Shown here: one piece after another, positions 44,023 to 55,500 of the stretch
Numbering within the stretch: position 1 is the stretch's first letter
Layout: every line of letters starts with the position of its first letter
Origin: Syngnathus acus
Taxonomy: Eukaryota > Chordata > Actinopteri > Syngnathiformes > Syngnathidae
Assembly (NCBI RefSeq): GCF_901709675.1
Contig: NC_051089.1
Span: forward strand, 15,487,976 to 15,551,975
Direction: 5' to 3'
Length of the DNA stretch: 64,000 bases
The notes under the pieces: generated by a model
The model's input: only the letters and a program-made list of their open reading frames with translations
Database searches by the model: none
What the model was told of the DNA's origin: nothing
Program-made: the position numbers and the translations under genes

Positions 44023-45155
44023 CTGTGATAAAGACAATAACAAGGATGAGTAAAAGATGATGCAATATATCATTTATAGCTCGTCATTACCCGTTTTTTT
44101 TAGTTTTGGACTGGAAAACATATTCATCATAAGTAGCATCACAATAAAATTAACAAGACAGTGCAGGACTGATATGTTGGACTGCAATGATACATGACAG
44201 GCATACAAGGTTAAACCATTTTGCTTTATTGTTTCTGGCAGGGATGAAATTTATATGCAATAGGGCATCATATTTTTAACCAAAGATTGAGCCCTGCCAG
44301 GGGTGCATACACTGTATCTTCAGGGGAAGTCAGCGCCAGGTCAGGCAGATGCTGGAAATTAGAGCTGAGGTGATAGATTCTAAATCCTGAAACAATCATT
44401 TACTATTATCAAGGGCCAGTAGACATGACAATGTTTATTTCCCACGCTGGAGCAGCTCAATACACAACTGCAATATTACCTCTTAACTATTGTTATCTGC
44501 CTCGGTTAATCAATCAGGTTGGCAAGCTACATGACGTAAAAAAATACTGCCTCCAAAAAGCACCTAAGTGAGTCACTTTGTAATAAAAAAGAAAGGACTT
44601 CAGGTGTATCCTGGCAACTAGATACATTCAAAATCAGAGTGTTACTGACTTGGGATTCCAATTAACCCGATGCATGTAGAGGAGCTGCCAGGGACGATGA
44701 GCATAATATTGGTCAATGGCTTCAAATGAATCCACTGAATTTCAAAACGGCAGTGAGTGATCCCACATATCAACAACAGTGGCCCTACCAACCGGTGCCT
44801 TTCAAATTTAATGAGAATGGTTAAGGAGGTTTAAAGATGGTTATGATCATGTTAAGGCACCACATTGCTGAAGAACAGCATGCATGAAACAAACAACGCT
44901 ACCATTAGGATGTAGATTGTGTTTTGCGCCTACTAAAAATTGCAGCATCAGAAATCTTTGTTCCTGCAGGAGCCGTGGAAACTTCCGCCCACTAAAGCTG
45001 TTTGTCAACACGTGAACATGATCCAAATTTAGCTTCAACATAATCCTGCAATCGGCGTTTGATCATATCATATTGTGGTGTGATCATACTGGATGACAGG
45101 ACACGATAACTGCGTCTTCAACCAGTATATCAGCAGCAAAAATAAACAGACTTAC
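44023..45155 (-). other. METTL15: METTL15 intron 1 (inferred)
   Basis: It lies between the coding first exon and a predicted untranslated exon whose donor GTAAGT is at 45155-45150. I see no mobile element or other gene in it. Confidence 0.45.
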
Positions 45156-45240
45156 TTAAACTTAATCACGATGAAGTGTCCACATAGTTAACATTTCAGG
45201 ACGCGATCAGAAGGTTGACCTTAACCGGAAGTAGCTAACG
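45156..45240 (-). other. METTL15: METTL15 untranslated first exon (predicted)
   Basis: The acceptor at 44023 shows that a 5' exon exists upstream. The best donor towards the KIF18A side is GTAAGT just below 45156. The transcription start is not defined by sequence, and 45240 is an estimate. Confidence 0.4.
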
Positions 45241-45420
45241 CGTAGCTCCACCCACAAACAGCAGCATGTTGGTGATGTCACTCGGATCCGCCCATTGACC
45301 AGCAGCTCACACCCAATCTGCATCCACCGAGGAAGAGTGCTTGCTTTTAAAAATATTGGCGCTTGTCTCATCAACGCCAGCTCTTTTTCAAGCTCCATGT
45401 ACTACTTCATTGTGAGATGC
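45200..45420. promoter_or_regulatory. Probable bidirectional METTL15/KIF18A promoter
   Basis: It lies between the two predicted first exons, less than 300 bp apart. It contains CCAAT at 45313-45317 and the opposite orientation ATTGG at 45355-45359, which overlaps an E2F-like TTGGCGC (45356-45362). TTTAAA at 45346-45351 resembles a CHR element. CCAAT pairs with a CHR are typical of G2/M genes such as KIF18A. Function is inferred from motifs and position only. Confidence 0.5.
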
Positions 45421-45490
45421 AAGTGTTGTGGGGATCTTCTGAAAATATAGCAAACGTGACGAAATTAAAGTGTCCTCTTATAAACAATAG
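45400..45490 (+). other. KIF18A: KIF18A untranslated first exon (predicted)
   Basis: A strong donor AACAATAG/GTAAGT lies at 45490/45491, upstream of the acceptor TTTTTCCAG at 46218-46226 that opens the ATG exon. The 5' limit is estimated. Confidence 0.55.
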
Positions 45491-46226
45491 GTAAGTCTTT
45501 GTCGCGGACAGCCATTGAAAATTTGACGTTAGCTTCTTCGCTAACCGTTTCCGTATCAAAGATTGTCTCAACAATGATCATTCCAAATTAAAATCTTTGA
45601 TTGCCGACAATGCCCATGTGTACGCTGTTTAAATGTGCTAGTTTGCATTTACAGAGCGTGGTTGAAACATACCGTAAACTCTACTGTTTTGATGGTCAAG
45701 TCTAACGCCAAGGGAAATCCGTACTGATTATTTATACGTTGCATTCATTATACTGTAGTTCTTCCACATATAATAATCACGATTAACTTCGCCGGACAGA
45801 TTATTTCTTGAACAGCTTTGATAAATATAGTGCAGATCTCTCAAACGGTTGATTCACTGCTCAACCTCTACTAATTAAAATTACCCAAAGCTATGGGCTC
45901 CTAAGAACAAACTTTTGGTCTTTCAGAGTCGACCTTTTTGAAAGTTAAGATGAGTATTATAAAAAAATAAATGGAAAAGGTGGGAAAATGTGTATGCTTA
46001 CTATACAAATACTAACTTTTGAGAAGAATTCTAATATTTAAACCTTGAATTACATCTGCTGATACTCAAAATATTATGCCCATCTCCAGCCTTACCACCC
46101 AATTAATTCAGTAAAACGGTAACGCTCTGTCCACTCCTCCACTCTGTACACTTGTAAAAAGTCACTATCATGAAATCAAGATGTATTGTAAAATTTTACC
46201 AATGTTGTTTCTTGTTGTTTTTCCAG
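45491..46226 (+). other. KIF18A: KIF18A intron 1
   Basis: 0.7 kb. No repeat family or gene is recognised in it. Confidence 0.5.
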
Positions 46227-46246
46227 TATCGCTTTGAGGAAACACA

Positions 46247-46562
46247 ATGGAAAGTAATGTATGCAGCCACGTGAAGGTGGTCGTTCGGGTGAGGCCAACC
46301 AACAGTAACGAAAAGAGCGACAATTATCACAATGTGGTGCAGGTTGTTGACAAACACATGTTAATATTTGATCCAAAAGAAGAGGACTTCTCCTGTTTTG
46401 GTTCCCGAAGAGTTAGAAATAGAAACATCAACAAGAGGCCCAAGAAAGACCTTAAATTTGTTTTTGACCAAGTCTTTGGAGAGAATTCAACTCAAGACGA
46501 AATATTTGAGAATGCCATGAAAGGAGTGTTGGATAGCATTATGAATGGTTTTAACTGCACAG
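46247..46562 (+). CDS. KIF18A: KIF18A coding exon 1
   Basis: Residues 1-105 plus one base. It contains VKVVVRVRP, the first strand of the kinesin motor, and [18 protein letters not shown]. The exon starts at 46227 in the 5' UTR. Confidence 0.95.
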
Positions 46563-49500
46563 GTAATAATAGCACACAAGATACACAATTAACTTTTTCC
46601 TAAATTTGAAGTCTCAGAATTAAAAATTGTCACCTTTGTTTGTCCGCACACTCAAGTATCAACAATTATGTGACATGCTTTTTGATTATCGTAGAGAGAT
46701 AGTTTAACGTTCTTTATCAAGCTCATGAATTTGTTTACAAATTAGCTCAGAAAAAAAATTTAACAACCGACATGTGACCCTTTCAAAGTTTGATTGTTGA
46801 GGATGCAACTTTTGTAACTTCCTTGATGGATGATGCACATTGCTCATTTCTGAAGGAATGGTATTGATCCAATTTTGATCAAAATCGTTGTGAACTTGTA
46901 GTTCAGCAAGTTAAGCTGTCCATTTTAAAAGCAACGCAGGACAGAAGTCTATCACAATCACAAATCCTACCGAGTTGCGGTTATGCTGTGTCCTTAGTAA
47001 AGCTTATTATACAATTATACTACATATACTATATTTTTCTCTTCATGTTTTAGTTTTTGCCTATGGCGCAACTGGAGCAGGCAAAACGCATACCATGTTA
47101 GGAACACCAGATGAACCGGGAGTCATGTACCGCACCATGGAAGACCTTTTTAAACGCATGGACGATGCCAAGGAAGAGAAAGAGTTTTCTGTTACGGTCT
47201 CCTATCTTGAGGTATTTTTCTTCTCTCTCATTCTTTGTTCTTTAATCCTGTCTCTGAAAACTCTGAGTAAGTAAATTGTAGAATTAACTGAGAGAACGTT
47301 GGAAAACATTTTGTTTGGGGTTTAAATTATTTGAAGTAGCCACTGAAATAATATTTTAGTTTAAATTAATATTGACTTTGTTTAATAGCGTAAGTCCATT
47401 TAAAATAATTGAAGGGACAAGCGGTATAGTGGATGGATGGATGGATGGATGGATGGATGGATGGATGGATGGATGGATGGATGGATGGATGGATGGATGG
47501 ATGGATGGATGGATGGATGGATGGATGGATGGATGGATGGATGGATGGATGGATGGATGGATGGATGGATGGATGGATGGATGGATGGAAATTAAAATCA
47601 AGTGAGGTGCAATCACAGCGCAGCTTTAAGTTTCATTCTGAGCTGCTTCCAATTCTCCTGTTGGATTGCACCTAAATGAAAATAAGATTTCATTCCGACT
47701 TAAATTCATTACTATAGGTTATGGTACGATCTTATGGTAGTTCTTATCAGTGGTTCTTAACCTGGATTCAATCGAACCCTAGGCGTTCGGTGAGTCGGTC
47801 TCGATTGATCATGGCTTTTTATAGTGGTTGTGCACGCGCGTAACTCCAGGTTAACATAGTCGGGGTTGATTGAACTAAGTCAGATCAGCTTTTCTGGAAC
47901 CGAATATTCAGTCTCCCATCTCAGAGTAAGTCAACTCAGAGTTCAGGGATAGACTCAGTATATGTTGAACCTGCTTTCTGGAATACCCCCCAGGTCTACC
48001 GAGTTAGTAGGTTGTGGTCAGTTATTTACATGTTTTTTGTGTGTTTTGTTTTAGATGGCAGAATGTGCTGTAGTTAATAATCTATGCATATGTGTATATC
48101 GCATATTTCCTAACAAGCAGCCAAATACAAGAGAAAGATTATGTCTTGAAGACTAGAAATTCAGAAACACTACTGTTTTGCTCAAACCACGTGCTTTGTC
48201 CGATGATGTCTTGCTCAAACCACACGCTTTGTCAGATGATGTCTTGCACTATAGTTTTGCTCAAACCACGCGCTTTGTCAGACGATTTCTTGAAATGATT
48301 TGATTGGTTTTCTCCACAAATGTTGTTTTAACCACAGGTTTACAATGAACAAATCAGGGATTTACTGGCTAATGCAGGTCCTCTTGCAGTAAGAGAGGAC
48401 CGTGGTAAAGGAGTTGTGGTTCAGGGCCTGACGCTGCACAAGGTAAGGAGCCACATTGTTCTTTGAAGACTATTCAGCATTCTGTAGAATGGTGTCAGTG
48501 GAAGCTATATGGAAATGATGATCAATTTGGACCTAGAAATTGGCAATAAAGGTTTTATATGCAGTCCTCGGTACACTTGATAACTGATGTCTTCTTTGCA
48601 TAGCCAAAATCTGCCGAGAGCATTCTCCAGGCTTTGGATTTTGGCAATCGAAACAGGACGCAACACCCTACTGATATGAATGCTACTTCCTCCAGATCCC
48701 ATGCCGTATTCCAGGTATTTAAACTGTCCAAAAGAACAGCTTTTACTATCCACTATAACCTAAGGGTGTATTCAGACCAGAAAAGTCCTTTAGTCCGCTT
48801 GTTTGGTCCGGACCAAAAGCGGCTTTTTCGTTTGGTGTGGTTCCTATTCAGACTATACATTTTACAAGTGAAAGTTAAAAAGTTAAAAGTTAAAGTCCCA
48901 ATGATCGTCACACACACATCTGGGTGTGGTGAAATTTGTCCTCTGCATTTAACCCATCCCCGTGTGATTTTGATCCATCCCCTGGGGGAGAGGGGAGCAG
49001 TGAGCAGCAGCGGTGCCGCGCTCGGGAATCAGTTGGTGATCTAACCCCCCAATTCCAACCCTTAATGCTGAGTGCCAAGCAGGGAGGCAATGGGTCCCAT
49101 TTTTATAGTCTTTGGTATGACCCGGCCGGGGTTTGAACCCACAACCTTCCAGTCTCAGGGCGGACACTCTACCACTAGGCCACTGAGCTGGTTAGAATAC
49201 ACATCCACTCTTGTGACAATCTGTGATCCCATTGGACAACTATGAACGGGGCAGCACACAGAGCACAGACCCGGAAATGGAGGAAAACATGCGAGCCCTA
49301 CTTGCTGCATTCCTGTTCTGCATATTTGTGATGTTGGTTCTTATCCACACTGTTTGTATTCACACCTGAAGCGAACCGCACTAGAGTTTGTTTGGAAGCG
49401 AACCGAGAACACTTTAAAAAGTTGGTCTCGGTCCGTTTCTTTGATCCGCACCCGGATTTGTTTGCGTGTATTCACACCTGCACAAAAGGTCCGGATCGGT

Positions 49501-52500
49501 GTTACAATTGAACCCTGGTCCGTTTAAAATGGACCAAACAATCAAGTCTGAATACACCCTAAGTCTAATTGTCACATTTGTGAGTCCGATACGTTTTTCA
49601 ACTCTTACCATGCAATGAATGTGTTACTTTTTTTCCAGATATATTTGCGACAGCAGGACAAGGCTGCGAGCCTTAATCCTAATGTATGTGTTGCCAAAAT
49701 GAGCCTAATTGACCTGGCAGGCTCCGAAAGAGCCAGTGCTGCCAATACCAAAGGGCAGCGCTTGCGTGAAGGTGCGAACATCAACCGCTCACTCCTCGCC
49801 CTGGGAAATGTTATAAATGCTCTCGCTAATCCCAAGGTGAGTTAATATAATTTGGAATGAACCTATACTTGTTGCCAATATTGGCGAACAAGAACTGCAC
49901 AGTATTTCATATTTCATAACTTAAAGCCAGTCAGTGGGAAGTAGGATTTCTTGCACAGAAGGGGTTATTTGTTTTGTCACTTTAAAATTAAATTTCACTT
50001 GCTCAGATCCCTTAAGAACTCATTAGGTATGTGTTTATCATACGTCTATGGTTTACCAAACAAATAAGTCAGACATATAGGCTCTTCATTGAAATCTTTG
50101 ATGAATGTAGATGAGGCAAAGGCGCTTTGAAAAAAGCTGTGACTACTCAGTGTTGCCTTGGTAGCATTTTTGTACCTCTGTGCTTAGCAACTTTGGTTGT
50201 TAAATTTCACTCGAGGTGGGCAGGTATTCGAGACGCCCAAATACAGTATTTGTGTACAAAGTGCTAAATGTGTCATATACCGTATTTTCCGCACTATAAG
50301 GCGCACCTAAAAACTTCCAATTTTCTCAAAAGCCGACAGTGCGCCTTATAATCAGGTGCGCCTTATATATGGACCAATATTGAGCCACTACAGCAGGCGT
50401 GTCCAGAGTCCGGCCCGCGGGCCAAATGTATATATCTTATATATGGACAAAGTTTTAAAATGGGCCATTCATTGAAGGTGCGCCTTATAATCCGGTGCGC
50501 CTTATATATGGACAAAGTTTTAAAAATGGGCCATTCATTGAAGGTGCGCCTTATAATCCGGTGCGCCTTATAGTGCGGAAAATACGGTACTTCCTTGTAA
50601 AGATGAGTCTTTCAAAGTCACCTGGTGTTGCTGTTGAAATATGAGACTTTGGTCATGCAAAAAATGTCACAATAAAATATGAGAGTTGTTTCTCTCTACT
50701 TACTCCTAAGTGAGTGGGTATTAGGCATGTTGCTTATAATTGTGTACATCTCTGCTGTCAAGTGCTTGTATGGATGAGGTCTTTTAGAGTACCGTATTTT
50801 CCGCCCTAAAAGGCGCACCTAAAAACCTAAAATTTTCTCAAAAGCCGACAGTGCGCCTTATAGGCCAGTGCGCCTTATATATGGATCAACTGATGAATTT
50901 GTTGATCCATACTGGTTGTACACAGTGCTCTGCCAAAATGTTTCAGTACGTTTTAGTACGACTAGTAAATTACAAGGTCGCATCGCTTCCCAGCATTACG
51001 GCAACTGTAGTCAGGGGGCGTCACCGAATAGCTGTTGTACCCGCGAGGCTATTTCATGTCAAAATAGGCTGCTCTGTTAATGTTTCGAGTAAATCTACGG
51101 ATCGATATGGAAGGGAAACATGGGTAAGTAGTACCAATGCGTTAGATCGAACTTTAGTCAGTTCCGATCATTTTATAGGAGATCGTTTGAGAAACGCGAT
51201 TGTTTACACTTTGCTGAGGCTCATGGGAGATTGCGAGCTGAGGCTCGTGAGACTTTGCGGATGGCTAATGCTATTGCGATAGCTGCTATACGTACCAGGC
51301 TATTTCATGTCAAAATAGGCTGCTCTGTTAATGTTTCGAGTAAATCTACGGATCGATATGGAAGGGAAACATAGGTAAGTAGTACCAATGCGTTAGATCG
51401 AACTTTAGTCAGTTCTGATCATTTTATAGGAGATCGTTTGAGAAACGCGATTGTTTACAGAGGGCTCGTTGGTTATTGGCTAGTGGATGCATACCACAAC
51501 CCTAGTCAACCTCAGTTTGATGCAGTATAGCTTCTATTTTATGCGCCTTATAATCCGGTGCGCCTTATATATGGACAAAGTTTTAAAATGGGCCGTTCAT
51601 TGAAGGTGCGCCTTATAACCCGGTGCGCCTTTTAGGGCGGAAAATACGGTAGTTATTATCTATATGCATCGCTTCCTGGCATTCTATTTTTGGAAAAGAT
51701 GAGGGGGGGCTGGGTAAAGTCCTCATTCTCATCATTTTTTTCATTTTCATCATGTTTTCACCCGCGCATGTTGCTTTGTTATCTGTCCGTCTGTCAAAGG
51801 ATTACACAAAAACTACTTGACCCCAAAAAAAATTGTATTTTGTGAAAAGCTGCTTTGACCCGACAATGAACCCATTACATGTCTGTGTACATATGTGGGC
51901 AAAGGGCAGATCACAGCAAGGCAAAGTGTTCTTCTCATGTACAGTGGGCACTCACTATTCGCGGGGGATAGGGGCTGGGCCAGCCCGTGAATTGCCAAAG
52001 TCCGTGTATTATTAATGTCTATAAATTAAATTTTTTGGATGCCACTTTTATCATGGAATTTCGCAAAAAATGTGGGTTTATTTTAAAAAAAAAAACGGTT
52101 TGACACAAATAGGTGAATTCACTGGTGCCGACCAGTTGGCAGATGGGGGGGACCACAATACATTTATTTGTACTTTTTTAAATTTAAGTTCCACATTCCA
52201 AGAGCATGCATGCTGGGTTAATTGACACTATATTGCCCTCGGGTGTGAGTGTTTCTTGTGTTCTGCATTTGTCTAAACAATAGTCCGGGGTGCCCCTATC
52301 TCTCACCCAAAGTCATTTGAGAGAGGCTCTAGCTTACCCACAATCCAAACGAGGACACAGGCAAGAGAAAACCAAAAGATGGATGGATTCTTAAGGAGTT
52401 TGTTCTTGTGAAGTTTTATACTACTACTATGTATCAAGATAATGCCTCCTTTGCAGCTTTACAATGTCCTCATCAGTCATACATTCACCTGCCAAATATT

Positions 52501-55500
52501 AGGCACAGCTGCTAAATCTACAAGATCTAATACAGGGGATGTTTTCAGAATTCTGCCTATAAAAATCACACTGCTCAGTGGTCTTTGGATCCAGGTGTAG
52601 CACCTTCTGCATTTCCAGGTGCAATGCTTGATACACTTACTTCCCTTCGTTATTTTGAATTTTCCTTCTAATGTGACATGCAAAATGAATGTGAGATCAC
52701 GAGTTACCTAAGCTGACCAATATTGTAAATGGCTGTACTTGCTTAGTAGATTTCTTTTAGCAAGAAAACGTTTTGGTCAGTGTTATGTATTCAAAGGTCT
52801 TTTGTGAAGTTTTCTAGATGGAAAAAAAAAAAACTTTTTTTTTTTCTTACTTTTCATTTGTTTGGCCTTCATCATATTTCCTTTATTACTGCATGTCGTC
52901 CTCTCAAATGCCGTATTTGGAGTGGAATGATTGTCATCTTATAGTCACTTTTCATACAAACGATACTACATACCTTTCATCCAAATATCCTTGATAATAA
53001 CTTTTGAACTCATTCATTTCCATTTGTTTTAGAGCAAGAAGGCTCATATACCATACAGGGACAGCAAACTTACTCGGATACTCAAGGACTCTTTGGGAGG
53101 CAACTGCAGTACTGTCATGATAGCCAACATCAGCCCTTCATCCAAGTCATATGATGACACACAAAACACTCTGAAATATGCTAACAGGGCCAAGGAAATC
53201 AAATCTTCGGTATGTATTCAACTATTGTGTCATAAAATTGCACACTATATACAGTGTATATATTTTCCGTATATCTTATTGTATTTTGTTTGTCTAATCA
53301 GCTGAAAAGTAATGTTATAAGCCTGGACAGTCACATTGGTCAGTATGCAGTCATTTGTGAAAAGCAACGACTGGAGGTAAACAATACACTGGCGATGCCT
53401 CTTTTCTTTTTTATTAATAATAAACAATATCATCAGTTCTCATCACTGTAAGTCAAATGTTCTCATTCAAGATTGTACAGTTGAAGCAAAAATTGAAAGA
53501 GTATGAAGGCAAAGATCTGATGGATAAAATATCTACGGAGAAGCAAGCAGACATCAAAAGGTAAGCACGGCTCATCTGTTCTGTTGTCAAAGTGATCGGC
53601 TGTATAGAATAGGACATATGGGAATTTGGGGTTAACAATTGGAAAGTGTTAGACTGGCCAACTCTACAACAAGAAGGTTTTGTTGCCAATGGGTCACAGG
53701 CTTCCTGGTTGTTTTGCAAGCATAGCATTTGCAATTGAAATAAAAGTTTTTTAAGAACGTTAAACAATTTCAAGTGTGTGTGTGTGTTCCCATACTTTTG
53801 GAGGGAAGTGTATTTACACATGGAGCTAAATGATCACATATGAAACGACTGATTGAGCAGTGTTTCGTTGCATTTATATGGGTTGCATCTATCAGAGGAT
53901 CTGCAATTGTACAGTATTTACTGTAAATGTCATCATTAGAGCCTACACTGGCATCTGTCAAGGTGTTTGGGCTGGGGACGGAGGACACAGAAAAGCTGAA
54001 TGAGTCTCCCTCCCACACATTTCATTCACTGGCATCAGAATTCACAACTCGCACAGTGAGAGGCTCTGAATAGGCCATGCACGCTTCTCACGCTATTAAA
54101 AATTCAGCAGTCTAGCAAGTCCAGGTCTCCTACGTCACTAGAGTTTTATTCAAGAGTGCAGTCACATTTCAGCGACAGCTCTCCAATTTTATTTACTTGC
54201 ATGTATCGCTTATTCTCCACCTCCAGTTGATGTGCTTTAATAAAAAATTTAAAAAAAGCTACAGCCTCTCGTGCTATCGTATAAGATCGGCTTTCTTGTA
54301 AGCGTTTTTGTTAAATATGCTTTTACAGAATTAAATGTTTCACCCTTATTGTTCTTTTTTTATATTTTGCAAACGTGGCGGCTCTTTGAAGGTTTAGTCA
54401 GTCACTTTAATCTCTCTTTAGGGTGTCAGAATCTCTGCAGCAAGTCTTCTCCAACCGTGGCCAAATCAGGAGAGAACAGCTGGATCTGGAGAGACAACTG
54501 AAGGAGAATGAGCTGCGCCAGCGCTACAGCGAAGAGGACAACCTGCAGATCCAATACATCTCTGCCAACGATAAGACTGAGAAGGTAGCAGATGCTTATA
54601 CTGGTTTCTAGATTCTGTCGTCCCTGCAGGAAAACAGCTGCTGAATCATCATTTTACATTTACTCCATAGTAGTCTGAGCCAGTAATTTACACCACAACA
54701 GGACTTAGTGAGTCCTGCTCCCCAGTTGCTCGCTTTCCTAATTTTAGTCCCACCTCTAAAATGCTGTATTGCAGAACACCACTAATTCTGCAAACTGGAA
54801 AAAAAATCTGAATTTTGTTCTTTTCGCTCCAAAAATGGCCCTCAAAGTTCCTGAATTTGTATTGCTATCTAGCTACCATTATTGTTTACACGCACATGAC
54901 GCGAAAATGTAAAATACTCAATGGGTGAAAGCAAGATGTTATGAGCTTTTGTTGTTCTCATTGGTCTCTCGCCCATTGTCCTTTTCCAACAGGCTACTTG
55001 TAAACATGAGCGGAGGTTGGGGATCCTGCGCTCTGAGCAGGAGCGCATTTGTAAAAAACTGAAAGAGGCCGAAATTAATTTTCAGAAAAATGATGGCTGG
55101 CTTCACCGTGTCGAGAATGAAGTGAAATCGTTCAAGTCAAATAATCAGATTTCTGAGGTGAGTGACAACTTAGTTCTCTGGGTAACCCTGGTTCTTCTCT
55201 CAGAGAACAGTTCCTTATATGTGATTTTGCTTTGTTCAAAATATAATATTACGGATTTTTGCACAAATTCGAGTGACCAATTTTGCTGGCCTGATCAAGA
55301 CGAGTGATGTACAAATGCCTTATTACATTATTATGTCCGTAACTTAATCGAGTGCACTAGATTTCTTGTGAGAGGAGCACACAAGAGCATGTTATAAAAA
55401 GGATACTCATCAATATAGGAAGGATCCCTAAAACTCAACGCTTGTTGTTTTTTGTTTATTTTAGAAGGTAGGCTGTGTCTCTACTGGTGTCGTGACTGTC

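Larger units (their letters stand above)
49837..53032 (+). other. KIF18A: KIF18A intron 6
   Basis: 3.2 kb between coding exons 5 and 6. It holds two TA-flanked MITEs (50280-50587 and 50792-51649) and a pogo-like end fragment at 51942. I see nothing recognisable in 49840-50270 and 52100-53030. Confidence 0.55.

Noticed and set aside
47372-47675. Open frames encoding (MDGW)n or (SIHP)n
   Set aside because: They are translations of the TGGA microsatellite.
50851-51282. 143-codon open frame, partly repeated at 35128-35340 and 35718-35924
   Set aside because: It lies inside a MITE and runs across the 251-bp unit, whose length is not a multiple of 3. The similarity between copies is explained by recent shared DNA. 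There is no known domain.
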